Position numbers and translations under genes: made by a program. Source: Gemmatimonas sp. (GTDB lineage Bacteria; Gemmatimonadota; Gemmatimonadetes; Gemmatimonadales; Gemmatimonadaceae). Taken from it: DNA of 64,000 nucleotides. The notes under the pieces are model-generated. The model saw nothing but the letters and a program-made list of their open reading frames with translations. It was not told the DNA's origin and made no database searches. Position 1 is the stretch's first letter; each line of letters opens with the position of its first letter. Where the stretch lies: positions 62,001 through 126,000 of the forward strand of contig NZ_JANPLK010000027.1 of NCBI RefSeq assembly GCF_031426495.1, read 5' to 3'. This document shows positions 44,401 to 54,600 of the stretch, one piece after another.

Positions 44401-44914
44401 CAGCCGTCGAAACCGACGCGATCGTCGCGGACGACGAGGCGTAGGTGTACGTGGCGGTGCGGCCGGCCGGCTGAACGCTCGGCGACAGCGTGAGCGTCTG
44501 GTTCACCTGGAGCGACGCCGCAGACGGCGTCACCGTGAGGCCCGTGATCGCCGGAGCGACCGTAACGGACGCCGCGGCCGACTGGCCCGTGGACGCCGTC
44601 GCCGTGACCGTCGCGTTACCGGCGGCAACCGCCGTCACGCGGCAGGAAGAGCCCGACACGGCAGCCGTAGCAACCGTGGCCGAGCTCGTCGTGCAGCTAG
44701 CCAGCGTCGGGCCACCCGTGGACGGGCCGCCCGAGATCTGTACGGCAAAGTTCACCGCTTCGCCAACGTTCATGCTGGCAGAAGGCGGCGTGATGGAGAG
44801 CGTGATAGGCGGGTTCGGTGTAACAGGCACCGTAACGTCATCGCCGCAAGCACCCAGCGCCAAGGCGCCAAGGCTCAGGGCAACGATCGCCTTGTTCCGA
44901 GAAAAGAGTTGCAT
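41435..44914 (-). CDS. Large secreted lipoprotein with Big2 (bacterial Ig-like) domains
   Basis: 1159 residues. The signal peptide has lipobox ALALGAC near residue 23. Three Big2-type domains follow at about residues 37-120, 120-205 and 210-300, each with a PSAAS or PAALAL strand and a GNATVTATA-type end strand. The rest (300-1159) is Thr/Asn/Ala/Gly-rich, beta-predicted and without a recognised catalytic motif; repeated phrases such as FTNPTAAATRTVSG and DNIAPAIRYSAS suggest further Ig-like folds. Big2 domains occur in adhesins and surface scaffolds, so a cell-surface role is likely. The gene stands alone with its own terminator. The long frame on the opposite strand is an artefact of the regular codon pattern. 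Confidence 0.85.
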   Translation of the reverse strand: MQLFSRNKAIVALSLGALALGACGDDVTVPVTPNPPITLSITPPSASMNVGEAVNFAVQISGGPSTGGPTLASCTTSSATVATAAVSGSSCRVTAVAAGNATVTATASTGQSAAASVTVAPAITGLTVTPSAASLQVNQTLTLSPSVQPAGRTATYTYASSSATIASVSTAGVVTAVGTGVATITVTATSGGTSISQAVAITVTALPTGIATLNVTPAALALAIGNTAQIGANATQPSGAPAATITYVSSSTAVASVSAAGVVTANAPGTAIITVTAASAANTNFAASSLSSSVAVTVAAPANVTIANVTQGPVASAGGPANTGITFSANMQVNQPVDINNTRDQIQVSLNLQPNGQAVSAVRVYVCDAAGNNCGAPAAEQTYTGNAANEGTVQLSINTADFTADFATGTSTIKYANGLHVIRASVRTAAGAENFAATNNNSILNFTNVDGWAVQFTNPTAAATRTVSGVAFNYYGGPNASGAGSIRYVPVFYTAGRTVQSASVNMSNFGATVPYSATAATTFGKSSTLYTINGTGWEHPQTNSSDFPRVAAAQDNSNNAAPTVSATTGYRTSITVPAPIAIRLDYANPTVAIAGVASGAWFSGVIASPFSFSTNTTTTDNGVGTSTGTLANVWTYSGCGVTGVALSPTTAAGIPECATNFTNLVYTVTATGNDQLGNTGTTTTAQFAIDNIAPAIRYSASAIGGTSPVPATPGQGPGSALDTTTYTTVAGGPPNQSLFTAASFLAAPLATDTIFGAEALDERSGLNTAEHYLARANQASPNGSCVVGTAFTALLGGIGSAFITAPNCTMAPAFLGTAMSDGYRPITRVLGSNIATEGYYTYRASVIDRAGNASFTGIRRVLHSVTLPTITGLGLPGTVTAAGPNMFTPNVTGLVEAHFTNFRASYSGLTDGTTDANLLFPATLYNARFNDVIGLNGNITVGTPFTSGINYYTNIEQTDAAGALAAASNNRPDTVTARIVNAAGLNSGFYVGVGSGVALLSANVGNDTQTWNTANPNLVSWTLGQGIVQWNAPATGLKAIVTATTNQINSPFDRVDFYELLAGNWQYIGNVDAKTSPSVSPTGAGPVYIADNGTTRVWTYRLTQPVNGASSLNTPAALSSVSGRRFIAVGTGGTFAAPTVLKGRALSTNTSVSASTVTP

Positions 44915-45524
44915 TCATCCCCCTCTTTCGAGGTCGTGGAGGTAGCTGCCGTCGATGAGGGTGGGTTGCCTCATCCACAACGTCTTGCGATGGCAAGCGC
45001 TCGCCGCTTTGGCATGCGCTTCATCATGCGCTTCTCGCAGAGGAGCAGGACTTGGCTCGGGGAGCGGCCGGATCAACATCCTGACGTGCGAAAACCATGA
45101 TGCCCGAAGAACCGAATTGCTGACCTGCGGGCCCTGCATCACGCGTCGCCAACCCAAGCGTCGGTTCCTCGTGACTCCTGCACGTGCGATTGCTCACACG
45201 TTTCCCAACACACAATCGTGACGCACATCGGCAAGAAAATGGGCGCTATCCCCCCAAAGAGGACACGCACACTTCTCCCGCCATCATCAAGTGGCAAAGG
45301 TAGGGGTGATCTGCCACACTAGTCAAGCAGGAGAATCACCCGGCTTTTCGCGACCGCTGTCACAATCCTGTGACCAAAGGCTGGAAAATGCCAGTTATCC
45401 ACATCACTGGCCTCGTCTCACCGCCCCTCGCCTCTCGAATCCTGTGACACCACGAAGTGGACGGCCCGTACGGCACGAACGTCACATCCTCGGCAGTCAC
45501 AGGCACTTGCGTCTATACTTCGGC
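44915..45524. other. Intergenic region of 610 bp between divergent genes
   Basis: No convincing gene is visible. The frames that stay open lack ribosome binding sites and domain patterns. The part next to the Big2 gene presumably holds its promoter. Near the right end TATACT (45514-45519) could be a -10 box for the helicase gene, but it lies only 5 bp before that ATG. Confidence 0.6.
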
Positions 45525-47624
45525 ATGGCCGAGCCCCCCCGGATCCACGTCCCCGCTACCCGGGTGGTCCTCCCGCCCCCTCTCTCGGCCGAAGGGCCCG
45601 CGCTCAACGCCGCTCAGGCCGCCGCCTCCAGCCACGGTGACACCCCGCTCCTGATTGTGGCCGGTGCCGGCTCCGGCAAGACCAGGACGCTCATTCACCG
45701 GGTCGCCCACCTTATAGGGCGAGGCGTCCCCGCCAGCCGCATTCTGCTCCTCACCTTCACCCGGCGCGCCTCCCAGGAAATGTTGGGGCGCTGTGAGCGA
45801 TTGGTCGGCTCCGCCTCACATCACGTGCACGGCGGCACCTTCCACGGCGTCGCCCATCGGCTGCTGCGCCGCTTCGGGCCATCCGCCGGCCTCCCCGCCG
45901 ACTTCACTATCCTCGATCAGGCCGACGCCTCCGATCTCATGGGAATCTCGCGGGCCGCCCTCGGCTACGCCGATCTCAAGAACGCGCCGCGATCCGCCCC
46001 CCGCTTCCCGCGCGCCGAAACGCTGCAATCGATCTACTCGCGCCACGTCAACACCGAACGCCCCATCGTCGACCTGCTCGGCGAGCAGTGGCCGCACTTC
46101 CTCGCCTGGACCGGCGATATCGAGCGGCTCTTCGGCGACTACGTGAAGCGCAAGGCCGAACGCAATCTCCTCGACTACGACGACCTGCTGCTGTCGTGGG
46201 CGCTGCTGCTCGAGCAGGCGCCGCCGATCGCGGAGCAGATTCGCGCGCTGTACGATCACGTGTTGGTCGATGAATACCAGGACACCAATCCGCTGCAGTC
46301 GCGCATCCTTCGTGCGCTCTGCACGAACGGCAAGATCACGGTCGTCGGCGACGACGCGCAGAGCATCTACGCCTTCCGTGGCGCGACGATTCGCAACATC
46401 CTCGATTTCCCGCACCAGTTCCCCGGCACGCACATCGTCACGCTCGAACGCAACTATCGCTCGACCGCGCCGATTCTCGATACCACGAACGCGCTGATCT
46501 CACGCAGCCGTGAGCGCTACTCGAAGCAGCTGTGGACCGAGCGCACTGGGGGCGAGCCACCTTGGCTGGTCACGGTGAAAGACGAACATGCGCAGACGGC
46601 GTTCGTCGTCGATCGGTTGCTCGAACTGCATGAGGAAGGCATCCCGCTGCGCGAGATGGCGGTGCTCTTTCGCGCCGGCTATCTGTCAGCCGATCTCGAA
46701 ATCGAGCTCGCCAACCGGCGCATTCCCTACGAGAAGTGGGGCGGGCTCAAGTTCCTCGAAGCCGCGCACATCAAGGACATCCTGGCCTTCCTCCGCGTGC
46801 TGGAGAATCCGCGCGACGAAGTGAGCTGGTACCGTTTGCTGCGCCTGCTTCCCGGCGTGGGCGATGCCACCGCGCGCGCGGCGATTGACCTGCTGACGCA
46901 TCACGGCTGGGAGCCGATGGCCCTCGGCGCTACCAAAGCGCCGGCACGCGCCCGGCCGGCGCTGCAGGCGTTGGCGGCGCTGCTCGATGGCATGCGTCGC
47001 GTGGAGCGGAGCGACAACCCGCATTCACCGGCCGAAAGCATCCGGCTGTGCCGTCATCTCTACGATCCGATCCTGCAGGGCACCTACGACGATGCGCCGC
47101 CGCGAATGGCTGACCTCGATCAGCTCGAAGTCATCGCGGCCGGCTATCCTGATCGAAGCACGTTTCTTTCGGCGCTCGCTCTCGAGCCGCCGTCGAACAC
47201 ACAGGATCTCGCCGTGGGCAGCACCGATGAGGACGACGCGCTGATTCTGTCCACCGCGCACTCGGCGAAGGGCAAGGAGTGGGATGCGGTGTTCGTGATT
47301 CATGCATCCGACGGGGTGTTCCCGATGGCGCGGTCGGCGAATGATGATGCGCAGATCGATGAAGAACGGCGGCTGCTCTATGTGGCGATGACACGCGCAC
47401 GCGACCAACTTTTCGTCACGTACCCGTTGCACAGCTATGCCACGCGCACCGGCGCCGACTTCGCGTACAGCCAGCTGTCCCGTTTTCTGGACCCTGGGGT
47501 GCGCTCGTCGATGCAACGGGTGACCGTTGGCGAAGAGATGCCACCTGCCCTGCCAGCCCTTCGAGGTGACGCGCCGCCGCTCGATCTGCGTGCGTTGCTC
47601 CGAGGCCGGTTCCCCGCCGAGTAA
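45525..47624 (+). CDS. UvrD/PcrA-like superfamily 1 DNA helicase
   Basis: 699 residues, somewhat shorter than typical UvrD/PcrA (about 720-750). All helicase motifs are seen: I GAGSGKTRTLIHRV, Ia LLLTFTRRASQEML, II VDEYQDTNPLQ, III VVGDDAQSIYAFRGA, IV LERNYRST, V TAHSAKGKEWD and VI LLYVAMTRARDQLFV. It should unwind DNA 3' to 5', with roles in repair and displacing proteins from DNA. Motif II is DEYQDT, as in PcrA-related helicases. The N-terminus up to residue 30 is Pro-rich. ATG 45525 is the best start; the longer frame upstream reads through intergenic DNA. No coupling to the next gene, whose start is 46 bp downstream. Confidence 0.93.
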   Translation: MAEPPRIHVPATRVVLPPPLSAEGPALNAAQAAASSHGDTPLLIVAGAGSGKTRTLIHRVAHLIGRGVPASRILLLTFTRRASQEMLGRCERLVGSASHHVHGGTFHGVAHRLLRRFGPSAGLPADFTILDQADASDLMGISRAALGYADLKNAPRSAPRFPRAETLQSIYSRHVNTERPIVDLLGEQWPHFLAWTGDIERLFGDYVKRKAERNLLDYDDLLLSWALLLEQAPPIAEQIRALYDHVLVDEYQDTNPLQSRILRALCTNGKITVVGDDAQSIYAFRGATIRNILDFPHQFPGTHIVTLERNYRSTAPILDTTNALISRSRERYSKQLWTERTGGEPPWLVTVKDEHAQTAFVVDRLLELHEEGIPLREMAVLFRAGYLSADLEIELANRRIPYEKWGGLKFLEAAHIKDILAFLRVLENPRDEVSWYRLLRLLPGVGDATARAAIDLLTHHGWEPMALGATKAPARARPALQALAALLDGMRRVERSDNPHSPAESIRLCRHLYDPILQGTYDDAPPRMADLDQLEVIAAGYPDRSTFLSALALEPPSNTQDLAVGSTDEDDALILSTAHSAKGKEWDAVFVIHASDGVFPMARSANDDAQIDEERRLLYVAMTRARDQLFVTYPLHSYATRTGADFAYSQLSRFLDPGVRSSMQRVTVGEEMPPALPALRGDAPPLDLRALLRGRFPAE

Positions 47625-47670
47625 TACCCACCGAGTACGTTGTAGCGCACTTCACCTTGACGAGGATCCA

Positions 47671-50526
47671 TTGAGTTTCTTCAGCAATCTATCGGTCGCC
47701 GTGCTCGCCGCGGTCATCACTGCGAGCGCTACCGTGGCCGACGCCCAACGACCCGCGATCAAGCCCGCCCCCAAGTCGCCGGTTGATTCCTTCGCGCTGC
47801 CCTCAGCATTGCCCACCGACGCCGCCGTGCGCATCGGCACGCTACCCAACGGCATTCGCTACTACATCCGACGCAATGCGAAGCCGGAACAGCGCGCCGA
47901 ACTGAGACTGGTCGTCAACGCCGGTTCCATTTTGGAAGACGAGGATCAGCGCGGGCTCGCGCACTTCATCGAGCACATGGCCTTCAATGGCACGAAGTCC
48001 TTCGCGAAGAACGATATCGTGAAGTATCTCGAGTCGATCGGCGTGCGATTCGGCGCTGACTTGAACGCCTTCACGAGCTTCGACGAAACGGTGTACATCC
48101 TGCCGGTGCCGACCGACAGTGCGGGCATTCTCGAGAAGAGCTTCCGTTTCTTGGGTGATGTGGCCACCGGTATCCTGTTCGACTCCACGGAAGTGGTGGC
48201 CGAACGCGGCGTCGTGTTGTCGGAGTGGCGCAATGGTCTCGGTGCCGGGGAACGGCTTCGCGACAAGCAGTTCCCCGTGATCTTCCGCGGCTCGCGCTAC
48301 GCGGAGCGGCTCCCCATCGGCAAGCCCGAGATTCTCGAGAAGGCGAACCCGGCGCCGCTCAAGCGCTTCTGGCGCGACTGGTATCGCCCCGACCTCATGG
48401 CCGTGGTGGCGGTCGGAGATGCCGATCCGAAGCAGCTCGAGTCACTGATCCGTTCCACCTTTGGCGGCATCGCGCCCCGCAAGGGGGCTCGCCCCCGCCT
48501 GATCGCGGCCGTGCCCACGCACGACTCCACGCTCATCTCGATCGCGACCGACAAGGAGCTCAGTGGCTCGTCGGTTGGCGTGCTGTGGAAGAGCAAGGGC
48601 CGCACGACACGCACGGTGGGAGATCTCCGGCGGGATCTGCTGGAGCGCCTGTACGACCAGATGCTGAACCAGCGGTTCGGCGAACTGGCGCTCAAGCCCG
48701 AGACTCCCTTCGTCGGTGCCGGCGCCGGCGGCGGTAGCTTCGTGCGCAGCAGCGAGTACTACTCGCTCGACGCGCGGGCGAAAGAAGGACAGCTGCTGGA
48801 ATCGTTGCAGGCGCTGCTGACGGAGGCGGAACGCGTGCGTCGTCACGGCTTCCTCGCCACGGAACTCGAGCGGGCCAAGACCAACACGCTTCGCGGCTAT
48901 GAGCGCGCGTATCAGGAGCGCGACAAGACGCCGTCGGCCGCATTTGTCGATGAGTACGTGCAAAACTTCCTGCAGGGCGAAGCGATTCCCGGCATCTCGT
49001 TCGAATACGCCGCGATGCAGCGCTTGCTGCCCACGGTCACGCTGGCCGAAGTGAATGCCCTCGGCGCGAGTCGCGTCGGCGAGGCGAATCGTGTCGTGAC
49101 CGTGAGCCTACCGGAAAAGGACGGACTCAAAGTGCCGACCGATGCCGACATCCGCGCGGTGTTCGGCAAGGTCAATGCGGTCACGATCACGCCGTGGGTG
49201 GAAACGGTCATGGCCGGAGCGCTGGTGGCGAAGGCGCCGGCGGCCGGACGGGTGGTGAGCGAGAAGAAGACGGAGTCGCTCAACCTCACCGAATGGACGC
49301 TGTCGAACGGGATCAAGGTGTTCGTCAAGCCCACCGACTTCACGGCCGATCAGATCGTGATGACCGGTTGGAGTCCGGGTGGCGCCAGCCTGGTGTCCGA
49401 CAAGGACGTGTTCAAGACGTCGCTGACCACGACTGTCATCGAGCGTGGTGGCGCTGGTGAGTACTCGCTCGTGGATCTGAACAAGAAGCTGACCGGCAAG
49501 GTCGCGTCGGCGTCGGCCGTGATCTCCGACCTCAGCGAAGGGGTCAGCGGCCGCGCGTCGCCGAAGGACTTGGAAACGATGATGCAGCTCACGTGGCTGC
49601 GACTCACGTCGCCGCGCGCGGACACGTCGGCCTTCAAGGCGCTCCTGCAGCAGTTCGACCAGGTGCTCAAGAACAAGGATGCGAATCCGGCCGCCGTATT
49701 CAGCGACACCGTGCAGATGACGCTGGCCGGTGGTCATCCGCGGGTACGTCCGCTGTCGGCCGAGATGCTCAAGGAGCTCACGCTCGACGAAATGCTGGCG
49801 ATATACCGTGATCGCTTCGCTGATCTGGGGGATTTCACGTTCCTGTTCGTTGGCAACGTGGATCTGGCCGTGTTGAAGCCGTTGGTGGAACAGTGGCTCG
49901 CCCCGCTGCCGGCGGCCGGTCGCAAGGAGACGTTCAAGGATGTCGGCCCCAAGCTGTTCACCGGCCAGATCGACAAGACGGTACGCAAAGGCATCGCGCC
50001 GCAGAGCCAGACGGCCATCTTGATGGCCGGCGCCGCCCCGTGGAGCCGCGAGGACTCGTACTTGCTGTCGTCGGTTGGTGAAGTGCTCGAAATGCGCCTG
50101 CTGGAACGTTTGCGCGAATCACTGGGCGGCACGTACTCGGTATCGGTAAGCGCGCAGTACTCACGCCATCCGCGACAAGAGTGGCAGTTGGTGATCGGCT
50201 ACGGCTCGGCGCCGGACAAGGCGGAGTCGATGTTCGCCGCCGTGAGGCAGGAGCTCGATTCCCTGCGTCGCGTGCCGCCGAGTGCAGCGGAAGTGGAACG
50301 GGTGCGCGAGCAGCAGCGCCGTGAGCTCGAAGTGGCGCGCAAACAGAACGGGTACTGGCTCAGCACCATCCGCGCGCGACTCGAGAACGGGGATGATCTC
50401 GGCACCATCGGCAACGAAGATCCGATGATCGCCGGCCTCACCGCTGAGAAGCTGGCCGCGGCGGCCAAGAAGTACCTCACGGAAGCGAACCGTGCGCGGT
50501 TCGTGCTGCTACCCGAGAGCAAGTAG
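47671..50526 (+). CDS. Secreted two-domain M16 family zinc peptidase
   Basis: 951 residues with an N-terminal signal peptide (cleavage near TVADAQ). The active site is HFIEH at about residue 98 (inverted zincin HxxEH), with NAGSILEDEDQRGLA before it and the distal Glu expected about 75 residues on (ERGVVLSEWRNG). Four roughly 220-residue modules are expected of this family, and the second half contains GGTYSVSVSAQYSRHP, the substrate-clamp pattern near the C-terminus. It should degrade short peptides in the periplasm or at the outer membrane. The TTG start at 47671 is supported by a GAGG motif 5 bp upstream; the longer frame from 47527 overlaps the helicase gene. Confidence 0.92.
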   Translation: MSFFSNLSVAVLAAVITASATVADAQRPAIKPAPKSPVDSFALPSALPTDAAVRIGTLPNGIRYYIRRNAKPEQRAELRLVVNAGSILEDEDQRGLAHFIEHMAFNGTKSFAKNDIVKYLESIGVRFGADLNAFTSFDETVYILPVPTDSAGILEKSFRFLGDVATGILFDSTEVVAERGVVLSEWRNGLGAGERLRDKQFPVIFRGSRYAERLPIGKPEILEKANPAPLKRFWRDWYRPDLMAVVAVGDADPKQLESLIRSTFGGIAPRKGARPRLIAAVPTHDSTLISIATDKELSGSSVGVLWKSKGRTTRTVGDLRRDLLERLYDQMLNQRFGELALKPETPFVGAGAGGGSFVRSSEYYSLDARAKEGQLLESLQALLTEAERVRRHGFLATELERAKTNTLRGYERAYQERDKTPSAAFVDEYVQNFLQGEAIPGISFEYAAMQRLLPTVTLAEVNALGASRVGEANRVVTVSLPEKDGLKVPTDADIRAVFGKVNAVTITPWVETVMAGALVAKAPAAGRVVSEKKTESLNLTEWTLSNGIKVFVKPTDFTADQIVMTGWSPGGASLVSDKDVFKTSLTTTVIERGGAGEYSLVDLNKKLTGKVASASAVISDLSEGVSGRASPKDLETMMQLTWLRLTSPRADTSAFKALLQQFDQVLKNKDANPAAVFSDTVQMTLAGGHPRVRPLSAEMLKELTLDEMLAIYRDRFADLGDFTFLFVGNVDLAVLKPLVEQWLAPLPAAGRKETFKDVGPKLFTGQIDKTVRKGIAPQSQTAILMAGAAPWSREDSYLLSSVGEVLEMRLLERLRESLGGTYSVSVSAQYSRHPRQEWQLVIGYGSAPDKAESMFAAVRQELDSLRRVPPSAAEVERVREQQRRELEVARKQNGYWLSTIRARLENGDDLGTIGNEDPMIAGLTAEKLAAAAKKYLTEANRARFVLLPESK

Positions 50527-50538
50527 CGCCACGAATGC

Positions 50539-51600
50539 TCAGCGATCCTTGCGACTCACAGAATCCTTGTGGGTCGCAATGATGCGCTGAATGGCCCGTT
50601 TCAAGTCACGCCCCTCGGCCACGTACACCGAATCGAAGCGATCGAGGCGCTCGGCGTACACGCGGCGCGAGAGCAGCACCGCGTTGTTCAGTTTCACCTT
50701 CTGCGACCATCCGTCGGGATAGGTGCGAAGCAGTGGGCCGATGCTGTCCACGAGTCGGATCCGCGCGCGCGCATAGACGCGGTCACGCGCCGTGATGCGC
50801 GCCGTGCTCGCCGAGTCGGGCAGCGCGGCGAAGACCTGCTCGATCTCGTTCGACGTGCGTTCCCAGAACGCGCCCAGCAACAGATCGTCGTGCCACTCGT
50901 CTTCCGCGCGACGCAGCGACGCCGAATCGCCGCGCGCCCGGAAGAAGTGTTCGACGCCGCGGCCACCCACGAAGGTGGCGAAGGACTCGTTGAAGGACAC
51001 CTGCCCCTTGGCGAAGAAAGTGTTGTGCAGCAGCTCATGAATGATCGTGTTGACGAGCGTCACCGAATCCGCTTTGACGGTGGTGCTCACGAGTGGATCA
51101 TTGAACCAGCCAAGCGTGCTGAAGGCCGCTGAGGGCCCGACGCTCACGTCGAAGCCCTGATCTCGCAGTGATTCCGCGGTACGTAGCGCCCCCGGGAAAT
51201 CGAAGAAGCCTTTGTACGGAAAGCGCCCCACCACGGGAAACCACCAGGTTTTCCGCTCCAGCCGGTCGCGATAGGCGGCGCTGACGACGAGCACCAGCGT
51301 ATCGCGGTCAAGCCGCGAGAAGGCGGTGAAGCTCTTGCGGGCCTTGAGATCGAGTGAGTCGATCGCGAAGCGACGCGCCTCCTGCACGAGACTGAGCTTC
51401 GCGCGCAACACGGGATCGGTGGCGGAGTCCGCCACCAGGCGCGCGATGGGCTGACGCCGCGACAGGATCCGCGCCTCCTCGTAGGCGGCGCGGGAGATGT
51501 AGCACCCGGTCGGGGTAATGCCGAGGACGACGGCCAGCAACACGGCGGTCGCGCCGGAGATGCGGCGCAACGATCGCCACGAGATCCGCCCATGCGGCAT
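50539..51600 (-). CDS. Predicted aminopeptidase (COG4324-like)
   Basis: 353 residues. A hydrophobic N-terminus ends in LGITPTGC, a probable lipobox near residue 33. The zinc motif is HELLH (about residue 190, IIHELLHNTFF), followed by FNESFATFVGGRG with the likely third ligand Glu; this pairing and the N-terminal YISRAAYEEARIL are characteristic of predicted aminopeptidases of the COG4324 type. ATG 51600 is preferred; 51615 would add five residues. Extending further would run antisense through dnaE. It is convergent with the M16 peptidase gene, so two periplasmic peptidases face each other here. Confidence 0.8.
   Translation of the reverse strand: MPHGRISWRSLRRISGATAVLLAVVLGITPTGCYISRAAYEEARILSRRQPIARLVADSATDPVLRAKLSLVQEARRFAIDSLDLKARKSFTAFSRLDRDTLVLVVSAAYRDRLERKTWWFPVVGRFPYKGFFDFPGALRTAESLRDQGFDVSVGPSAAFSTLGWFNDPLVSTTVKADSVTLVNTIIHELLHNTFFAKGQVSFNESFATFVGGRGVEHFFRARGDSASLRRAEDEWHDDLLLGAFWERTSNEIEQVFAALPDSASTARITARDRVYARARIRLVDSIGPLLRTYPDGWSQKVKLNNAVLLSRRVYAERLDRFDSVYVAEGRDLKRAIQRIIATHKDSVSRKDR
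50549..50579 (+). terminator. Possible terminator of the M16 peptidase gene
   Basis: A 12-bp stem (ttgcgactcaca / tgtgggtcgcaa) with one G-U mismatch and a 7-nt loop begins 22 bp after the M16 stop. It overlaps the last codons of the convergent aminopeptidase gene. No U-tract follows. Confidence 0.45.
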
Positions 51601-51675
51601 CCTTCGCTGCGGCATCCGACCGCGGTTGTCAATCCCGTGTTGCTGGTCGCCCTGCCCGGCTATCATTCTCGGTCC

Positions 51676-54600
51676 ATGTCGTTCGTTCATCTGCACTGCC
51701 ACTCCGAGTATTCGCTCCTCGACGGCGCGAATCGTATCGATGATCTGATCAAACGCGCACAGCATTACGAAATGCCGGCGCTGGCGATCACCGATCACGG
51801 TAACATGCATGCTGCCTGGGATTTCCAGGAGAAAGCGCGCAAGGCGGGCGTGAAGCCCATCATGGGGATGGAAGCCTACGTGGCGCCGGGTGACCGCCGC
51901 ACGCGCGGACGTCCCGGGCCGGGTCAGAAGCCGTACTATCACCTGGTGCTGCTGGCCCGCGATCTCGTGGGCTACAAGAATCTGGTCAAGTTGTCGTCGT
52001 TGGGGTACACCGAAGGCTTCTACACGAAGCCGCGAATCGACCGCGAATTGCTGGCCAAGTACTCCGAGGGACTGATCGTCTCGTCGGCGTGCCTGGCCGG
52101 TGAAGTGGCCGGTCACCTCATGGAAGACCGCATGGACGCGGCGCGTGAAGCCGCCGCGTGGTATGCCGAGCTGTTCAAGGACCGCTACTACCTCGAAGTC
52201 CAGGCGCACACCAGCGAGGGCCAGGCGAAGCTCAACGCCAAGATCCTGTCGCTGGGCGACGAGCTGGGGCTGCCCGTCATTGCCACGAACGACGCGCACT
52301 TCCTGAAGCACGAAGATCACGACGCGCACGACGTGCTGCTGTGCATCGGCCTCGGCAAGGATCGCAACGACCGCGATCGCATGAAGTACGACGACGGGTT
52401 GTACTTCAAACCGCCCAACGAGATCCGCCCGTTCTTCCCGGGCCGCGAAGATGTGCTCACGAACACGCTGGCGATCGCCGATTCGGTGGACGTGCAGTTT
52501 GCGAAGCAGTACTACGTGCCGTCGTTCCCGCTGCCGCCCGGCGTCGAGACCGAGAACGAGTACCTCGTGCGACTCTCCACCGATGGCGCGAAGGAACGCT
52601 ACGGCGATCCGCTGCCGGTGCACGTGCAGGAGCGCCTGGACTACGAGCTCGGGGTCATCACCAAGACCGGCTATGCCGGCTACTTCCTGATCACCGCCGA
52701 CTTCATCAAGGCGGCGCGCGACCGCGGCATTCCGGTGGGGCCCGGTCGTGGCTCGGCGGCCGGCTCGCTCGTGGCGTATGCGACGCGCATCACCGACGTC
52801 TGCCCGCTTGAGTTCGACCTGCTCTTCGAACGCTTTCTGAATCCCGAACGCGTCTCGATGCCCGACGTCGACGTCGACTTCTGTTTCGAGCGACGCGGCG
52901 AAGTCATCGAGTATGTGCGGCAGAAGTACGGTAAGGATTCGGTCGGACAGATCGTCACGTTCGGAACGATGAAGTCGCGGGCGGCGGTGAAGGACGTCGG
53001 GCGGACGCTCGGCTTCACCCCCGGCGAAACCGACGCGCTGGCGAAGCTGATTCCGAACGCGCCGAACTTTTCGCTGACGGTGAAGGAAGCGATCGAGCAA
53101 GTGCCGGAGGTGAAGGCGTTCTACCAGAACGAGCCTCGCTACAAGCAATTGCTGGATTTCGCGATTTCGCTGGAAGGCCTCTCGCGTCACACCGGCGTGC
53201 ATGCGGCCGGTGTGGTGATCGCGCCGGGCCCGCTGGACGAGTTCGTCCCGGTCTGCACGCAGGCGTCAAAAGGCTCCGGCGCCGGCGACGACGAGCGGGT
53301 GATCGTGACGCAGTACGACATGAACGCGCTGGAAAAGGCGGGCATGCTCAAGATGGACTTCTTGGGGCTCACCACGCTGACGGTGATCAGCGACACGCTG
53401 GCCAGCATCAAGCAGCGCAGTGGCGTGTCGGTGGTGCTCGAAGAGCGCGGCTTCACCGACGAGAAAACGTATCAGTTGCTGCGCGCCGGCCGCACCGGCG
53501 GCGTGTTTCAGTTCGAATCGCCGCTCGCCACCGACGTGCTCAAGCGCATGCGTTGCGACCGATTCGACGACTTGGTCGCGTCGAACGCGCTGCTGCGCCC
53601 GGGTCCGCTCGACGCCGGCATGCACAACGTGTACATCCGGCGGAAGCGTGGCGAAGAGCCCACGGTGTACGCGCTGCCCGAGCTGGAGCCGATTCTCTCG
53701 AACACGTACGGCGTCATCACCTATCAGGAACAGGTGATGCGCTTGGCGCAGGTGTTGGCGGGCATCTCGCTGGCCGAAGCGGACGTGCTGCGAAAGGCCG
53801 TGGGCAAGAAAGATTCCGAGCTGATCAAGAAGGAGCTCGGGAAGTTCGTGACCAAGGCCGTCGCGAAGGGCTACGATCCGAAGATCATCGATGAGCTCTC
53901 GGGCCAGATCGAGACGTTCGGGCGTTATGGATTTAACAAGTGTCTGGTCGGTGACACGGAAATCTACGACGCGTCAACCGGACGTGTGGTGCGTATCGCT
54001 GATCTTTACGAAAAACGAGACGTGCTGGGAAGCGTCGCGACGTGCGATGTCAACACGCTTCGCCTCGATCACGGACGCGTGATCGATGTCATGGACAACG
54101 GCATTAAGGCGGTGTTCCGACTGCGCACGGAGTCGGGCCGTGAGATCGTCGCCACCGGCAATCATCCGCTGCTGCAGATCGACGGGTGGCGCAATCTCGA
54201 GTCGATTGTGGTGGGTGAGCACATCGCCGTGCCACGTGCATTGCCTTCGGGACCACGGACATCGTGGGAGCGTCATGAGGTGATTGCGCTGGGTCACCTC
54301 CTCGCTGAAGGGAATCTGGGGCATCCCAGTGGCGTGTACTACTACAATCAGGACGAAGCAGCGGTCACGGATTTTATCTCGGCCGCAGAGGGCTTTTCCA
54401 ATGTCCGCTGCACGCGCACCACGCATAAAGGAACCGCATCCGTCTACACCGGTCGAATCGACCGGAAGTTACCAAACGGGATTTTCGAATGGGCCCGCGG
54501 CCTTGAGCTGCTGGGTAAGACGGCGACGCACAAGGAAGTACCGGCGAGCGCTTTCACCCTGTGCGACGAACAGCTAGGGCTGCTGCTGGGGCGCATGTGG

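Noticed and set aside
42221..45100. A 959-codon plus-strand frame
   Set aside because: It runs antisense to the Big2 lipoprotein gene, is almost entirely Arg/Gly/Val/Asp with no fold-like pattern, and arises from the third-position GC bias of the real gene.
51601..53202. N-terminal extension of the COG4324-like protein to 887 residues
   Set aside because: The extension is antisense to dnaE and low-complexity; the signal-peptide start at 51600 is far more credible.
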